DNA of 64,000 bases from Gemmatimonas sp. UBA7669 (GCF_002483225.1 NZ_DLHL01000011.1:248001-312000), one strand, 5' to 3'; positions 18,910 through 28,028 are shown, numbered from the stretch's first letter. Notes: generated by a model not told the origin, from the sequence alone. Numbers and translations are program-made.

Positions 18910-19434
18910 TCAGCGGCGAATGGCGACCCCAAGCTCCAGCAACCACACCCCTTCCCGGGCTTCGCGAAACAGGTTCCAGGTGGCGCCGGCCCGCAGGCCA
19001 AGATTGTTCTGGCCCAGCAGCACTGTCGCCAGTCCCACATGCGGGCCATACGCCCCGTCGGTCACGCCTCCACCGGCGACCCCAATCACGCTGACTCCCG
19101 CCGATGGCAGCAGATATGCCCCTCGTGTGAGTTCAAGCGGGAGCGCCGCACCGCCACGCAGGCCGATGCCCAATACACTGTTGGCCAGCAACCGCGGCAT
19201 GGTACCCACTGCGACATCGGCAGACAGCCGACCCGGCTTCCACTGTGTCCACTGGACACCAAGCGTGTAAAGCTCGCGGGCCGTTTCGCCGTACGCGGCG
19301 GGTATGCCGACCGACACACTGAGCAGATACGGCGATCCGCTGCCGCCCGCCTGCGTAGTTTGCGACAACGCCAGATTGGCGCTCATGGCCAATCCCATCA
19401 CCAGCCCAACAAGACGTGGAAGAGGGTGCATCAT
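18910..19434 (-). CDS. Exported beta-rich (outer-membrane-like) protein
   Basis: 174 residues with a signal peptide (PRLVGLVMGLAMSANLALSQ). The mature part is made of alternating amphipathic strands rich in Gly (GLRGGAALPLELTRGAYLLPSAGVSVIG is typical in style) and ends in Arg-Arg rather than the usual aromatic residue. It resembles small outer-membrane beta-barrels but no family is recognised. Its ATG overlaps the stop of the upstream short-chain dehydrogenase (ATGA), so the two are translationally coupled, an odd pairing of a cytoplasmic oxidoreductase and an exported protein. Confidence 0.68.
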   Translation of the reverse strand: MMHPLPRLVGLVMGLAMSANLALSQTTQAGGSGSPYLLSVSVGIPAAYGETARELYTLGVQWTQWKPGRLSADVAVGTMPRLLANSVLGIGLRGGAALPLELTRGAYLLPSAGVSVIGVAGGGVTDGAYGPHVGLATVLLGQNNLGLRAGATWNLFREAREGVWLLELGVAIRR

Positions 19435-20237
19435 ACCTTGAGCCGATCCCGTCGATAGCGTTGGCGAAGGCTGCCCAGCATCCACATGGCATGCTTGAGC
19501 AAGAACACAATGAGTTTGAATCGCTTCCCCGGGACGCAGACCACCGCCCCTTTTCGCGCAACCTGCGCCAGACTCTCATCGACCACGCGGTCAGCCGACA
19601 GCCAGGCCCATGACGGAATGCCCTTGCGGCCACTGCCCAGGCGATCGTGGAACTCCGTATACGTGAAGCCCGGACACAGCGCCTGCACGGACACACCACT
19701 GTCCACAAGCTCGGTCGCCAGCGCTTCACAGTACACGCGTTGATAGGCCTTGGTGGCGTTGTAGTTCACATTGCCGGCCGTTGGCGACCAACTGGCCACG
19801 CTGGCCACCACGATGATCGTGCCCGCGCCACGTGCCACCATACCGGGTACCACCGCACTCACCAGCTCGTGGGTGGCTTGCACATGCAGACGCAGCATGC
19901 GCCGTTGCTTGTCAGGATCCGCGGTGATGATGGTGCCGCGGGTTCCGAATCCGGCATTGCTCACCAGCACCATCTGCCGCCCCGTTGTGCCATTCGACTC
20001 CACCCGCAATCGCTCGGCCAGCCGCGCAATGTCCTCGTCCGTGGAGAGGTCGGCCACAAAGGCCTCCGCCTGCACGGACCACTCGGCCTGCAATGCCTGG
20101 CACACGTCGCGCAGTCGCTCCGCATCACGCGCCACCAGCAGGAGATCATGGCCGGCCGCAGCAAGTCGCTGCGCAAATACGTGACCAATGCCGGCGGTGG
20201 CGCCGGTCACCACCGCGAGAGAACGGGAGTTGGGCAT
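19431..20237 (-). CDS. Short-chain dehydrogenase/reductase (SDR)
   Basis: 268-residue classical SDR. It has the NADP-type glycine motif TGATAGIG near residue 13, NAG (SNAGFG) after strand 4, the catalytic Ser in VASVASW, and the YNATK pair with correct spacing. The C-terminus carries a hydrophobic then basic tail (LIVFLLKHAMWMLGS, RQRYRRDRLKV), suggesting membrane association as in DltE/YqjQ-type SDRs that act on lipids. It lies 62 bases after the photolyase gene and is coupled to the following beta-rich protein gene. The substrate is unknown. Confidence 0.9.
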   Translation of the reverse strand: MPNSRSLAVVTGATAGIGHVFAQRLAAAGHDLLLVARDAERLRDVCQALQAEWSVQAEAFVADLSTDEDIARLAERLRVESNGTTGRQMVLVSNAGFGTRGTIITADPDKQRRMLRLHVQATHELVSAVVPGMVARGAGTIIVVASVASWSPTAGNVNYNATKAYQRVYCEALATELVDSGVSVQALCPGFTYTEFHDRLGSGRKGIPSWAWLSADRVVDESLAQVARKGAVVCVPGKRFKLIVFLLKHAMWMLGSLRQRYRRDRLKV

Positions 20238-20299
20238 GGCGGGAAAGTACGGAGCGGCGCGGCGTACCGACAGCAGCCGCGCGTCGCTCAGCGCATCGC

Positions 20300-21826
20300 T
20301 CAGCGCGTCCGCTTGTGCAGCGGCTCTTTGCGCGAGCCGTGCATGGCGTACACGGACGCCGCTTCGGCCCGCGCCGCGAGACTGCGGCGTACGGCGTGCA
20401 CACGATCGCGCGCTTCGCGATATGCCGAAGCGTGATCCACGATCGGCCACGGATAGTCGAGTCCGAGACGCAAACCGGTCATTCCGGCCATCAGGGCCGG
20501 CATCTCGTGTGGGGCATGCACAAAGTCCACCGGTACCGATTCCAGCTCCGGTACCCAATGCCGGATGAAGGCCCCGTCGGGGTCGTGCTCCAGCCCCTGC
20601 TTGTAGGGATTGTAGATGCGGACGGTGTTGATGCCCGTCGTGCCCGACTGCATCTGGAACTGCGAGTAGTGAATACCCGGCTCGTAGTCCAGAAAGTGCG
20701 GCGCCAGTGCCTTGGATGTGGCCTGCCACGGCAACCAGAGATGATACGAGGCAAAGGACACGAGCATCGCGCGCATGCGGAAGTTGATCCAGCCATGCGC
20801 GCGCAGGGCCCGCATGCAGGCATCGACGAACGGATAGCCCGTGCGACCCTCAATCCACGCATCCAGTCGTGCGCCGTCGGGTTCTTCGGAGCGGAGGCCC
20901 TGATAGGCGCGTGAGAACTCCTCGTACTCGATGCGTGGCTCATCTTCGAGTTTCTGCATGAAGTGATCACGCCAGGCCAGTCGGGCCGTGAACGACTGGA
21001 GCGAGGCCAGCCATGCCGCGTGGCCCGGCCGATCGTCTAGCAACTCCGCGCGTCGTCGCTGCGCCGCCTGCCACGCTTGCCTGCCGGACATGGTGCCAAA
21101 CGCGAGATGCGCACTGACTCGAGAGCAGGCGGAGAAGGCTGACACCGGTGATGACATCGCGCGACGATAGTCTTCACCGCGCGCCGTGAGAAAGCTGTGC
21201 AGGGTTTCGCGCGCGGCACGTTCTCCGGCCGCGGATTGCACTGGCCGCGTGGAGGCATTCTGCACGCCGAGTGATGCCGGCGTGGGAACGACACCGGCTT
21301 CCGGTGCTGCCTTCCCATCCGGTGCCTGAAACCAGGGAAGTGCCGCAAACTGCTGCGGTGGATTGGCCACCGGCGCTCGTACAAAGGCCTCCCAACGCTC
21401 AGCCCAGCCATCACGCGAGTCCAGCCGCCGTATCACACCACTCCCCGGCAATTCGCGAAACGGGAGTCCGCGGGCTCTGGCCCAGGCGCGCACGCGGCGA
21501 TCGCGGGCGTAGCTGAGCGCATTGCCGGTTTCCTCATGCGCCCACACGCACTCGGCGCCGACCTCCTGCACGACCTGCTCCATCACGGCCGGGAGTTCTC
21601 CCGTGCGAATGAGCAACGCACCACCGCGTTTGACGAGACGCTGCCGCAGTTCCGTCAGTGCGTCCGAAATGAAGCGGAAATGCTGCACATCATGATCCGG
21701 TGCGCGCACCATGCTGGGCTCGAACACATAGAGCGCTACCACCGGGCCCTGACGTGCCGCAGCGGCAAACGGTGCGTGGTCATGGAGGCGCAGGTCGCGC
21801 TTCAACCAAACAAGTTGGACAGCCAT
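20300..21826 (-). CDS. DNA photolyase / cryptochrome family protein
   Basis: 508-residue flavoprotein. Residues 1-130 form the photolyase alpha/beta domain (QLVWLKRDLRLHDH). The C-terminal FAD-binding domain holds TARLAWRDHFMQKLEDEP, GRTGYPFVDACMRALRAHGWINFRMR and the flavin-loop asparagines near TTGINTVRIYNP. Such enzymes repair UV pyrimidine dimers with blue light, or act as cryptochrome receptors. ATG 21826 gives the expected N-terminus. It lies upstream of the SDR gene on the same strand. A second, class II photolyase is encoded at 51267-53651, so the two may repair different lesions or one may be a sensor. Confidence 0.92.
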   Translation of the reverse strand: MAVQLVWLKRDLRLHDHAPFAAAARQGPVVALYVFEPSMVRAPDHDVQHFRFISDALTELRQRLVKRGGALLIRTGELPAVMEQVVQEVGAECVWAHEETGNALSYARDRRVRAWARARGLPFRELPGSGVIRRLDSRDGWAERWEAFVRAPVANPPQQFAALPWFQAPDGKAAPEAGVVPTPASLGVQNASTRPVQSAAGERAARETLHSFLTARGEDYRRAMSSPVSAFSACSRVSAHLAFGTMSGRQAWQAAQRRRAELLDDRPGHAAWLASLQSFTARLAWRDHFMQKLEDEPRIEYEEFSRAYQGLRSEEPDGARLDAWIEGRTGYPFVDACMRALRAHGWINFRMRAMLVSFASYHLWLPWQATSKALAPHFLDYEPGIHYSQFQMQSGTTGINTVRIYNPYKQGLEHDPDGAFIRHWVPELESVPVDFVHAPHEMPALMAGMTGLRLGLDYPWPIVDHASAYREARDRVHAVRRSLAARAEAASVYAMHGSRKEPLHKRTR

Positions 21827-21971
21827 GCTGTGCCAACGGGGCAAGGGCGCGGATGGTTCACCGCCGGCCTCTCTCGCCACAACGAAGATGTAGCCACCCC
21901 CACGGCTTGCGGCAAGGACCCGGGGGCATGGTACTGTCGGTGCCGTTGTTCACCCACACCGGAGCGCAACC

Positions 21972-23603
21972 ATGAGCACACTTCCCCCGGCCATCCTGTC
22001 CGGCTCTCGGTCGCCGTCGTCAACAGGTTTGGACGCTGACGTCATCATCGTTGGTGCTGGCCCGACCGGACTCACCCTCGCCGCCGAATTGGCCATTGCC
22101 AAAGTGAACGTCCTCGTGCTCGAGCGTCGGGCGAATCAGGACCTTGACGGTTCGCGCGCCGGCGGCCTGCACGCCCGTACCCTCGAGCTGCTCGAGACCC
22201 GCGGCGCGCTCGCGCCGTTCCTGGCCGCAGGTGCGCCCGCGCAGATCGTGGGCTTTGCCTGGATGCCACTCGACATCAGCGACTTCCCCACGCGACACCC
22301 GTACGGCCTGGCGCTTTCACAGCAGGATATTGAGCGACAGCTGCTTGCCTGGGCGACGAAATGCGGGGTCAGCATTCGTCGGAATACCGTGGTGGCGCAG
22401 CTCATGCAGGACGAGCATGCGGTAACGGTGCCGCTTGACGACGGCGAGGTGCTCCGCGGCGCGTGGGTCGTGGGCTGCGACGGTGCGCACAGTGTGGTGC
22501 GCCGTGCGGCCGGTATGGCCTTCGAGGGATCGCCACCAAGCATCTGTCACATACTGGCCGAGCTGCGCCTGCGTGAGACGCCGGCGTGGGGACTGAAGCG
22601 CGACGTGCTGGGCATCCATGCCATCGGTCCATTGCCCGAGACGGGCGGCGGCGCCTCCAATGCGGTACCCGGCACCGTTCGCGCTCGTGTGATGCTCACG
22701 GAAGCCGGCGTCGAACGTCGCACGGCACCGACATTGGACGAGGTGTGTCAGCGCCTGCGTGAGGTGTACGGCCAGGACTTCGGCGCACACGATGCCAGCT
22801 GGTTGTCATGGTTCACGGACGCCGCGCGTCAGGCATCGCCGTATCGCGTGGGGCGCCTGCTGGTCGCTGGCGATGCGGCGCATGTGCATTACCCCACCGG
22901 TGGCCAGGGACTCAACCTGGGCATGCAAGACGCCTTCAATCTGGGTTGGAAGCTCGCGCAGGTGGTGCGTGGCATCTCCGATGAGACGCTACTCGACAGC
23001 TACCAGCGCGAGCGCCATCCGGTGGCGGCCCGCGTGCTGCAGAACACCCGCGCGCAGTCCGCCCTGCTGCGTACGGACGCGCAAACCGAGGCGCTGCGTG
23101 AGAGCGTCGCGTCGTGGCTTGTCATGAACGAACCCCGGGTGGCAGTGGCGGCCATGCTTGCCGGACTCGATGTGCACTACGATCTGGGCCATGGGCATCC
23201 CCTGCTCGGTCGCCGCATTCCGGATCTGCGGCTTCACACGGCCGATGGTCCAACGCACATCGCCACGCTGCTGCATGATGCCCGCCCGCTGCTCATCGAC
23301 CTGGGCGTGCAAGACAGCATCGACATCGGACCGTGGACGCAGCACGTGCGCATGATCAATGCCGAGTGCCGGGAACGCTGGGTGCTTCCGGTCATCGGTG
23401 AAGTGACACCACCACGTGGACTCCTCGTGCGACCGGACGGGCATGTCGCCTGGGTCAGCGAGGGCGGGACATCCGGGCTCGCTGAGGCGTTGGTGCAGTG
23501 GCACGGCTGCACCGTAAACACGACACCGCTTGCCGCGTCGAAAGATGGACATAGTTTCATGTCGGAAATTCCAATTCCCAGTAACCCTCCCCTCGCGACA
23601 TGA
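21972..23603 (+). CDS. FAD-dependent aromatic monooxygenase, rifampicin monooxygenase (Rox)-like
   Basis: 543-residue group A flavoprotein hydroxylase. It has the FAD-binding GAGPTG near residue 28, the DG motif GCDGAHS, and the second FAD motif LLVAGDAAHVHYPTGGQGLN. A thioredoxin-like C-terminal region includes LLVRPDGHVAW. From memory, the block order and the segments RYDVG/HYDLGHGHPLLGRR and TLDEVCQRLREVYGQDFGAHDASWLS-like positions closely parallel rifamycin monooxygenases (Rox), though the family also includes other phenol hydroxylases. GGAG (21961-21964) precedes ATG 21972. The OmpA gene start overlaps the stop (ATGA), so the two are coupled. Rifamycin degradation is an inference. Confidence 0.85.
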   Translation: MSTLPPAILSGSRSPSSTGLDADVIIVGAGPTGLTLAAELAIAKVNVLVLERRANQDLDGSRAGGLHARTLELLETRGALAPFLAAGAPAQIVGFAWMPLDISDFPTRHPYGLALSQQDIERQLLAWATKCGVSIRRNTVVAQLMQDEHAVTVPLDDGEVLRGAWVVGCDGAHSVVRRAAGMAFEGSPPSICHILAELRLRETPAWGLKRDVLGIHAIGPLPETGGGASNAVPGTVRARVMLTEAGVERRTAPTLDEVCQRLREVYGQDFGAHDASWLSWFTDAARQASPYRVGRLLVAGDAAHVHYPTGGQGLNLGMQDAFNLGWKLAQVVRGISDETLLDSYQRERHPVAARVLQNTRAQSALLRTDAQTEALRESVASWLVMNEPRVAVAAMLAGLDVHYDLGHGHPLLGRRIPDLRLHTADGPTHIATLLHDARPLLIDLGVQDSIDIGPWTQHVRMINAECRERWVLPVIGEVTPPRGLLVRPDGHVAWVSEGGTSGLAEALVQWHGCTVNTTPLAASKDGHSFMSEIPIPSNPPLAT

Positions 23604-24922
23604 TGATGCGCTCTCACCTTGTTCTGTTTGCGGCCGTCGCACTTGGCGGTATGCCGTCCGTTTCAAGTGCTCAAAGTCTCGGTGAACGACTCAAGCAGCG
23701 CGCAGCCGAGCGCGCCAAACAACGCGGCGAAGACGCACTCAACCGCAAGACCGACGAAGCGGTCGACAAGGCCATCGACGGCAGCGTGAACGTGGTCAAA
23801 TGCGTGGTGACCGACACGGAGTGCATCAGCAAGGCGCGTGACGAGGGCCGCACCGTGGTGCGGACCGACAAGGCAGGCAAGACCATCCCGGCGGATGTGG
23901 CGGTTGAGAAGAACGCGGCCAAGAAGGCCGCGGAGGCCGCCGATTCGGAAACCGAGGCGACTGCTCGGCCTGCACCGCGACGTCCGGCTGCGGCATCGGC
24001 CTGGGCCAACTACGACTTCGTGCCCGGTGAAAAGCCGCTCGTCGTCACCGACTTCAGCAAGGACGTCGTCGGTGATTTTCCGCGCGCCCTCGAGGCCGTG
24101 GGTGGCAACTGGGAGATTGTGGAGATCGAAGGCGAACGCTGGGTGCGCGGCAACGGCAAGCCCAATGAGTTTGCCGTCAAGGCCGCCGGCCCGCTCCCGT
24201 CTCGCTGGACACTCGAGTTCGAACTGCTCGGGACCGACGGCGAGTGCTGGGTCTATCCGGGTGGTCAGAGTGAGCCGCCGTATCTCAACTTCTCGGCGCG
24301 CCACGACGGAGGCTACACCCGGCAGAACGGCGACGTCACGCGCGTCGACGCCAAGGATGATGAGGGTGTTGGCGTGCCGTATCAGGCGCGCATCATGGTG
24401 GACGGCATGTATGTCAAGTCGTACATCGATGCCAAGCGGGTCGTCAACGTACCCAATCTCACCCATACGCGCAGTGATCGGGTGCACTTCTGGTGTGACG
24501 GTACCGAAGAGGACCCCATCTTCATTCGCAACGTGCGGCTCGCAGGCGGCGGCCGAAAGCTCTATGACGCGCTGGCCGAGTCGGGACGGGTGGCCACGCA
24601 GGGTATCTACTTCGATACGGGCAAGGACGTCATCCGGCCGGAAAGCACCCCGACGCTCAAGGAAATCGCGGCCATGCTGAACGAGCACACCGATCTCCAG
24701 CTCACCATTGAGGGGCACACCGACAACGTGGGCGCAGCGGCGGCCAATTTGGCGCTGTCACAGAAGCGGGCCGACGCGGTACGCGCCGCGCTCGTGTCGC
24801 AGTATGGCATCGATGGATCGCGACTCACGGCCACAGGCCGAGGACAAGCGGCGCCTGCCGCACCCAACACCACACCCGAAGGGCGTCAGCAGAATCGACG
24901 CGTGGAGTTGGTGAAGCGCTGA
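23600..24922 (+). CDS. OmpA-family outer-membrane/peptidoglycan-binding protein
   Basis: 440 residues with an N-terminal signal peptide (VLFAAVALGGMPSVSSAQ). A charged helical stretch (about residues 27-130) could be coiled coil. A central beta-sandwich (about 140-315, DFPRALEAVGGNWEIVEIEG to IFIRNVRLAGG) looks like a concanavalin/galactose-binding-type domain. The OmpA C-terminal domain (about 325-440) has GIYFDTGKDVIRPES, IEGHTDNVGA and the final NRRVEL. The last domain should bind peptidoglycan. Its ATG overlaps the monooxygenase stop. The stop is 27 bases from the convergent anti-sigma gene. Confidence 0.9.
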   Translation: MMMRSHLVLFAAVALGGMPSVSSAQSLGERLKQRAAERAKQRGEDALNRKTDEAVDKAIDGSVNVVKCVVTDTECISKARDEGRTVVRTDKAGKTIPADVAVEKNAAKKAAEAADSETEATARPAPRRPAAASAWANYDFVPGEKPLVVTDFSKDVVGDFPRALEAVGGNWEIVEIEGERWVRGNGKPNEFAVKAAGPLPSRWTLEFELLGTDGECWVYPGGQSEPPYLNFSARHDGGYTRQNGDVTRVDAKDDEGVGVPYQARIMVDGMYVKSYIDAKRVVNVPNLTHTRSDRVHFWCDGTEEDPIFIRNVRLAGGGRKLYDALAESGRVATQGIYFDTGKDVIRPESTPTLKEIAAMLNEHTDLQLTIEGHTDNVGAAAANLALSQKRADAVRAALVSQYGIDGSRLTATGRGQAAPAAPNTTPEGRQQNRRVELVKR

Positions 24923-24949
24923 ACGACGAGTTGGCCGTTGGCGGGTGTA

Positions 24950-25732
24950 TCATCCACCAACCGCCGCCGTCAACACGAGACGTTCACGCGTGGACACCAC
25001 CACCCCACCGGGCACTTCGAGCGTCACGGCAAACAGGGTAGCCCGACGCACCGGCACGCGCGCGTCGATAACCACCAGTACCTCGCCATCGCGGCCAATG
25101 TCGAACACGCCACCATCCACCGGATAGCGCGCGTCGCGCTCGGCATCGACAATCCAGAGCTGGTACTGCGCCAGACGCGGATCGTTGGGCACGAGGCCAC
25201 GGATGCGCAGCACGCCGCGCTGCCGTGCGGCATCCCACCAAACCTCCCCGTCGGCATTCATTGCGGCCGGGTCTTCGGACTCGGCCCAGCGCACCGGCAC
25301 GACCGCCGGGTCAGCGCGCAGTTCCGCAAACAACTGCGCCGCTGACGGACCAGAGACGGGCGCCGCAGCATCGGCTACGGTGTTCTGCCATAGCGGAGCA
25401 AGACGCGGCAGCAGCACCGCCAGGCCGGCGGCCGTCGCCAAGGCCCACACGAACAGCGCACGACGACGGCGTGCTGGCCGAATGTTCGTCGGACCACCAC
25501 CAGACGATGCAGCGAGCGGGAGAGCAGACCGGCGCCAACTTCCGACCATCGCTTCGCCGTCCGCGATCAAGCGCTCCGCAAAATCCGCCGAGAATTCGGA
25601 GGCGCCAGTCGGCGCACTGGCGTCGTGTTCAGCCGCCTGACGAGCAAGCACCGCCGTGAGCTCGGCCACCGTTGGCTCCAGTGCATGCAGATCCATGCGA
25701 GCCGGTTCGTGATCCGGTGAGTGGCTGTTCAT
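24950..25732 (-). CDS. Anti-sigma factor (RskA-type, transmembrane)
   Basis: 260-residue membrane anti-sigma factor. The N-terminal 90 residues are cytoplasmic and helical, starting MNSHSPDHEPARMDLHALEP. One transmembrane helix lies at about residues 95-115 (LFVWALATAAGLAVLLPRLA). The periplasmic part ends in an anti-sigma-K/RskA C-terminal domain (QYQLWIVDAERDARYPVDGG, FAVTLEVPGGVVVST). Its ATG overlaps the ECF sigma stop (ATGA), the normal arrangement for a sigma/anti-sigma pair. It should hold the sigma factor inactive until an envelope signal. Confidence 0.88.
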   Translation of the reverse strand: MNSHSPDHEPARMDLHALEPTVAELTAVLARQAAEHDASAPTGASEFSADFAERLIADGEAMVGSWRRSALPLAASSGGGPTNIRPARRRRALFVWALATAAGLAVLLPRLAPLWQNTVADAAAPVSGPSAAQLFAELRADPAVVPVRWAESEDPAAMNADGEVWWDAARQRGVLRIRGLVPNDPRLAQYQLWIVDAERDARYPVDGGVFDIGRDGEVLVVIDARVPVRRATLFAVTLEVPGGVVVSTRERLVLTAAVGG

Positions 25733-26307
25733 CGCTCCTCCTGCGATTCGCGCTGACCCGTGAGGAGTGCCCGCGCGCGCAGCAGGCCGCGGCGGATGTG
25801 CGATTTGACCGTTCCCAGCGGCAAAGCTTGCTCCTTGGCGATCTCTTCGTGCGTGCGACCATCGAGCAGGTGGCGCTCGATACACCGCCGCTGCATCGGC
25901 GTCAATGTGGCCAATGCGTCCTGTGCAGACACGGCGTCCGTCACGGCCACCCCCTCCTCCGAGGGCACATCCGGCAGGTCGAAGCCGGCCTCCACCGACT
26001 CGGTGCGCACCATGCGCAGGCGCTTGCGATGCCGGTCGATGAGTCGGCGACGTGCCAGCAACATCACGAACCCGCGCTCGCTCGATCGGGAGGCATCGTA
26101 GCGCGCCGCCGTCTTCCACAGATCGAAGAAGATGTCCTGCACGGCATCCTCGGCATCCGCGCGATCGGTGGACCAGCGGCGCGCGAGCGCCATCACCATG
26201 GGGCCGTAGCGCAACACACACTCACGCACCGCCCGCTCGTCGCCACTCGCAATACGACCGAGCAGCGGCGCGACCTCTTCACCTGGCGTGAGGTCGGACG
26301 TGAACAT
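25729..26307 (-). CDS. ECF sigma factor
   Basis: 192-residue sigma-70 factor of the ECF group. Region 2 includes DAEDAVQDIFFDLWKTAARYD and region 4 ends LPLGTVKSHIRRGLLRARALL, the DNA-recognition helix. Coupled to its RskA-type anti-sigma gene by a four-base overlap. ATG 26307 is chosen; an in-frame GTG at 26337 would add ten residues. Divergent from the fasciclin gene, which could be a regulon member, though I could not identify a matching promoter motif with confidence. Confidence 0.93.
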   Translation of the reverse strand: MFTSDLTPGEEVAPLLGRIASGDERAVRECVLRYGPMVMALARRWSTDRADAEDAVQDIFFDLWKTAARYDASRSSERGFVMLLARRRLIDRHRKRLRMVRTESVEAGFDLPDVPSEEGVAVTDAVSAQDALATLTPMQRRCIERHLLDGRTHEEIAKEQALPLGTVKSHIRRGLLRARALLTGQRESQEER

Positions 26308-26438
26308 GGAAAGCGAAGTGACGGAGGGGGTGGCCACGGAAATTGAACGGCACGGATGTCAGGCTGGTTCGCAGAGCGGGCACGATGACCGGAGGGGAGT
26401 CCCCGGCCACGAGAGAGTTCGACTGCAGAGGGTGGTTT

Positions 26439-26474
26439 GGATGCACCACCAGGGCTTGGGATGCCGGTGCATCC
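26439..26474 (+). promoter_or_regulatory. Inverted repeat in the fasciclin gene leader region
   Basis: GGATGCACC (26439-26447) and GGTGCATCC (26466-26474) are perfect 9-bp inverted copies separated by 18 bases. The element lies midway between the divergent ECF sigma gene (start 26307) and the fasciclin gene (start 26573). It could be an operator or, in the transcript, a leader hairpin. The rest of this 265-base gap shows nothing I can assign. Confidence 0.4.
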
Positions 26475-26572
26475 GGAATCGGTTTGGGCAGCGAATACCG
26501 CCATGCACGCCGGATCAACCCGGGCCGTGCCCCGGTCATTCCCACGTTCCTCATGCCTCGCGAGGTGTTCCC

Positions 26573-27406
26573 ATGCTGCCCATTCGTCGTTCCGCGCGCC
26601 TGCGGCGTGCGCTGCTGCCCGCCGCCTCCCTGCTCTGTCTGTCCGTTTCCCCCGTCGCCGCCCAGCGCGGGGACATTCCCACCGTGGCGCGCAGCGCGGG
26701 GCAGTTCGCCACGCTCGTTACGGCCCTCGAGGCCGCGGGCCTGACGTCCACGTTACTCGGCAACGGTCCGTTCACCGTGTTTGCCCCAACGGACGAAGCC
26801 TTTCGCAAGCTGCCCGCGGGTACGGTCGAGAACCTGCTCAAGCCGGAAAACGTGGAGCAGCTGCGCAGCATTCTGCTTTATCATGTCGTACCCGGACGGG
26901 TCACAGCCTCTCAGGCACGTCGCCTGAACAGTGCCAGCACCGTGGAAGGACGCAGCGTGCGCATTCGCAGCGAAGGCAGCACACTGCGCATCAACTCGGC
27001 TGCCGTGCTGCGCGCCGATGTACCAGCCACCAATGGCGTCATTCACGTCATCGACGAGGTGCTGCTGCCGCCAGACCGTGTGTCGGCCGATGAACCCGAT
27101 CGGGCGTCCGATGCACGTGCGGCGCGTGAGCTGCTGAGCCTTGCCGTGCGACGTGGGGCACCGCTCTTCAACGACGGCAACGTCGAGGCCACGGCGGCCA
27201 TCTACGAAGTGGCTGCGCGCAGCGTGCTGGCACTTGGCAATCGCGTCGACGGGACCGCACGTCGTGCACTGGAGCGGGGCTTGCGTGATGCGGACCGGGA
27301 GCGCGATCAGGAGGAGAAGGCCTGGGTGCTGCGGCGTGCCATTGATGACGCGGACCGCAGTCTCGAGAGCGGACGGCGGCGCATGGCGACGACGCGCGCG
27401 CACTGA
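26573..27406 (+). CDS. Secreted fasciclin (FAS1) domain protein
   Basis: 277 residues. The signal peptide (LPAASLLCLSVSPVAAQ) is followed by one FAS1 domain at about 34-165. It shows the usual landmarks: FATLVTALEAAGL, GPFTVFAPTDEAFRKLP, ILLYHVVPGRV and NGVIHVIDEVLLP. FAS1 domains mediate adhesion or surface association. The C-terminal 105 residues are helical and Arg/Asp/Glu rich, with no family recognised. ATG 26573 follows GAGG at 7 bases. Divergent from the ECF sigma operon, making it a candidate target. Confidence 0.9.
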   Translation: MLPIRRSARLRRALLPAASLLCLSVSPVAAQRGDIPTVARSAGQFATLVTALEAAGLTSTLLGNGPFTVFAPTDEAFRKLPAGTVENLLKPENVEQLRSILLYHVVPGRVTASQARRLNSASTVEGRSVRIRSEGSTLRINSAAVLRADVPATNGVIHVIDEVLLPPDRVSADEPDRASDARAARELLSLAVRRGAPLFNDGNVEATAAIYEVAARSVLALGNRVDGTARRALERGLRDADRERDQEEKAWVLRRAIDDADRSLESGRRRMATTRAH

Positions 27407-27424
27407 CGCGGACCCTCGTGCACG

Positions 27425-27982
27425 TCAGGATCGCAGCAGCAGCCTCGCATCCAACCCCTGCGTATGGTGGCGTGTGTGTGCGCTCAGCAATCGCAGCGTA
27501 TGGTACGGCGAGAGCGTGCCGAAATAGGCGTGCGTGAACGGCGCGGCATTGGGCGCGCGCAGCGCCGTCAGGGCATCCGCACTGGCATGGTGCAGGCGTG
27601 CCACGACGTCCTCAACGCGAAGCGTCGTGGCATCCTGCAAGTCAGGCCGCACCTCTCGCGGCGCCGGTGCCTCGCGCGGGAACGTGCCCGTGGCCAGCAT
27701 CAGCCGCAGCAACACGTGCCGGGAAACGAACGCCAGCGATCGTGGACTGCGCAGTGCCATGCTCGGTCCGCCACGTGCTGCGACGGCACCCAGTTCGTAG
27801 GACTGACACACGTGCAGCGCCAGGGCCGCCGCACTCCATCGCCCGGGCGCGGGTTCGCGATGCCAGTTGGCCTGTGAGAAACAGCGCAGCGTATCGCGAA
27901 ACCGCGATACGACTTCGTCATGTTCGCGCTCGGCATTTCTCCAGGCGCGGGACAATGGCGGTAGGACCGACGTTGGACCCAT
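27425..27982 (-). CDS. DinB/DUF1569-like protein
   Basis: 185-residue all-helical protein. The layout suits the DinB/YfiT-like four-helix bundle: a first helix (AWRNAEREHDEVVSRFR), a middle His (WSAAALALHVCQSYE), and a C-terminal helix with SAHTRHHTQGL carrying two more His in place. These residues usually bind a divalent metal. Members include thiol transferases and uncharacterised stress proteins. Convergent with the fasciclin gene, separated from the next upstream same-strand gene by the terminator at 27991-28028. Confidence 0.75.
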   Translation of the reverse strand: MGPTSVLPPLSRAWRNAEREHDEVVSRFRDTLRCFSQANWHREPAPGRWSAAALALHVCQSYELGAVAARGGPSMALRSPRSLAFVSRHVLLRLMLATGTFPREAPAPREVRPDLQDATTLRVEDVVARLHHASADALTALRAPNAAPFTHAYFGTLSPYHTLRLLSAHTRHHTQGLDARLLLRS

Positions 27983-27990
27983 GGCAATAA

Positions 27991-28028
27991 AAACGGGGCA
28001 GGGCCCCAGACGGTGCCCTGCCCCGTTT
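27991..28028 (-). terminator. Intrinsic terminator of the cytochrome b562-like operon
   Basis: AAACGGGGCAGGGC (27991-28004) and GCCCTGCCCCGTTT (28015-28028) form a perfect 14-bp stem with a 10-base loop. On the minus strand the stem runs straight into TTTTTATT, a proper U tract, so it terminates the minus-strand transcript ending at 28068. Confidence 0.88.

Noticed and set aside
23663..24718. 351-codon minus-strand frame opposite the OmpA gene
   Set aside because: Shadow frame without recognisable domain; the plus strand has signal peptide and OmpA motifs.
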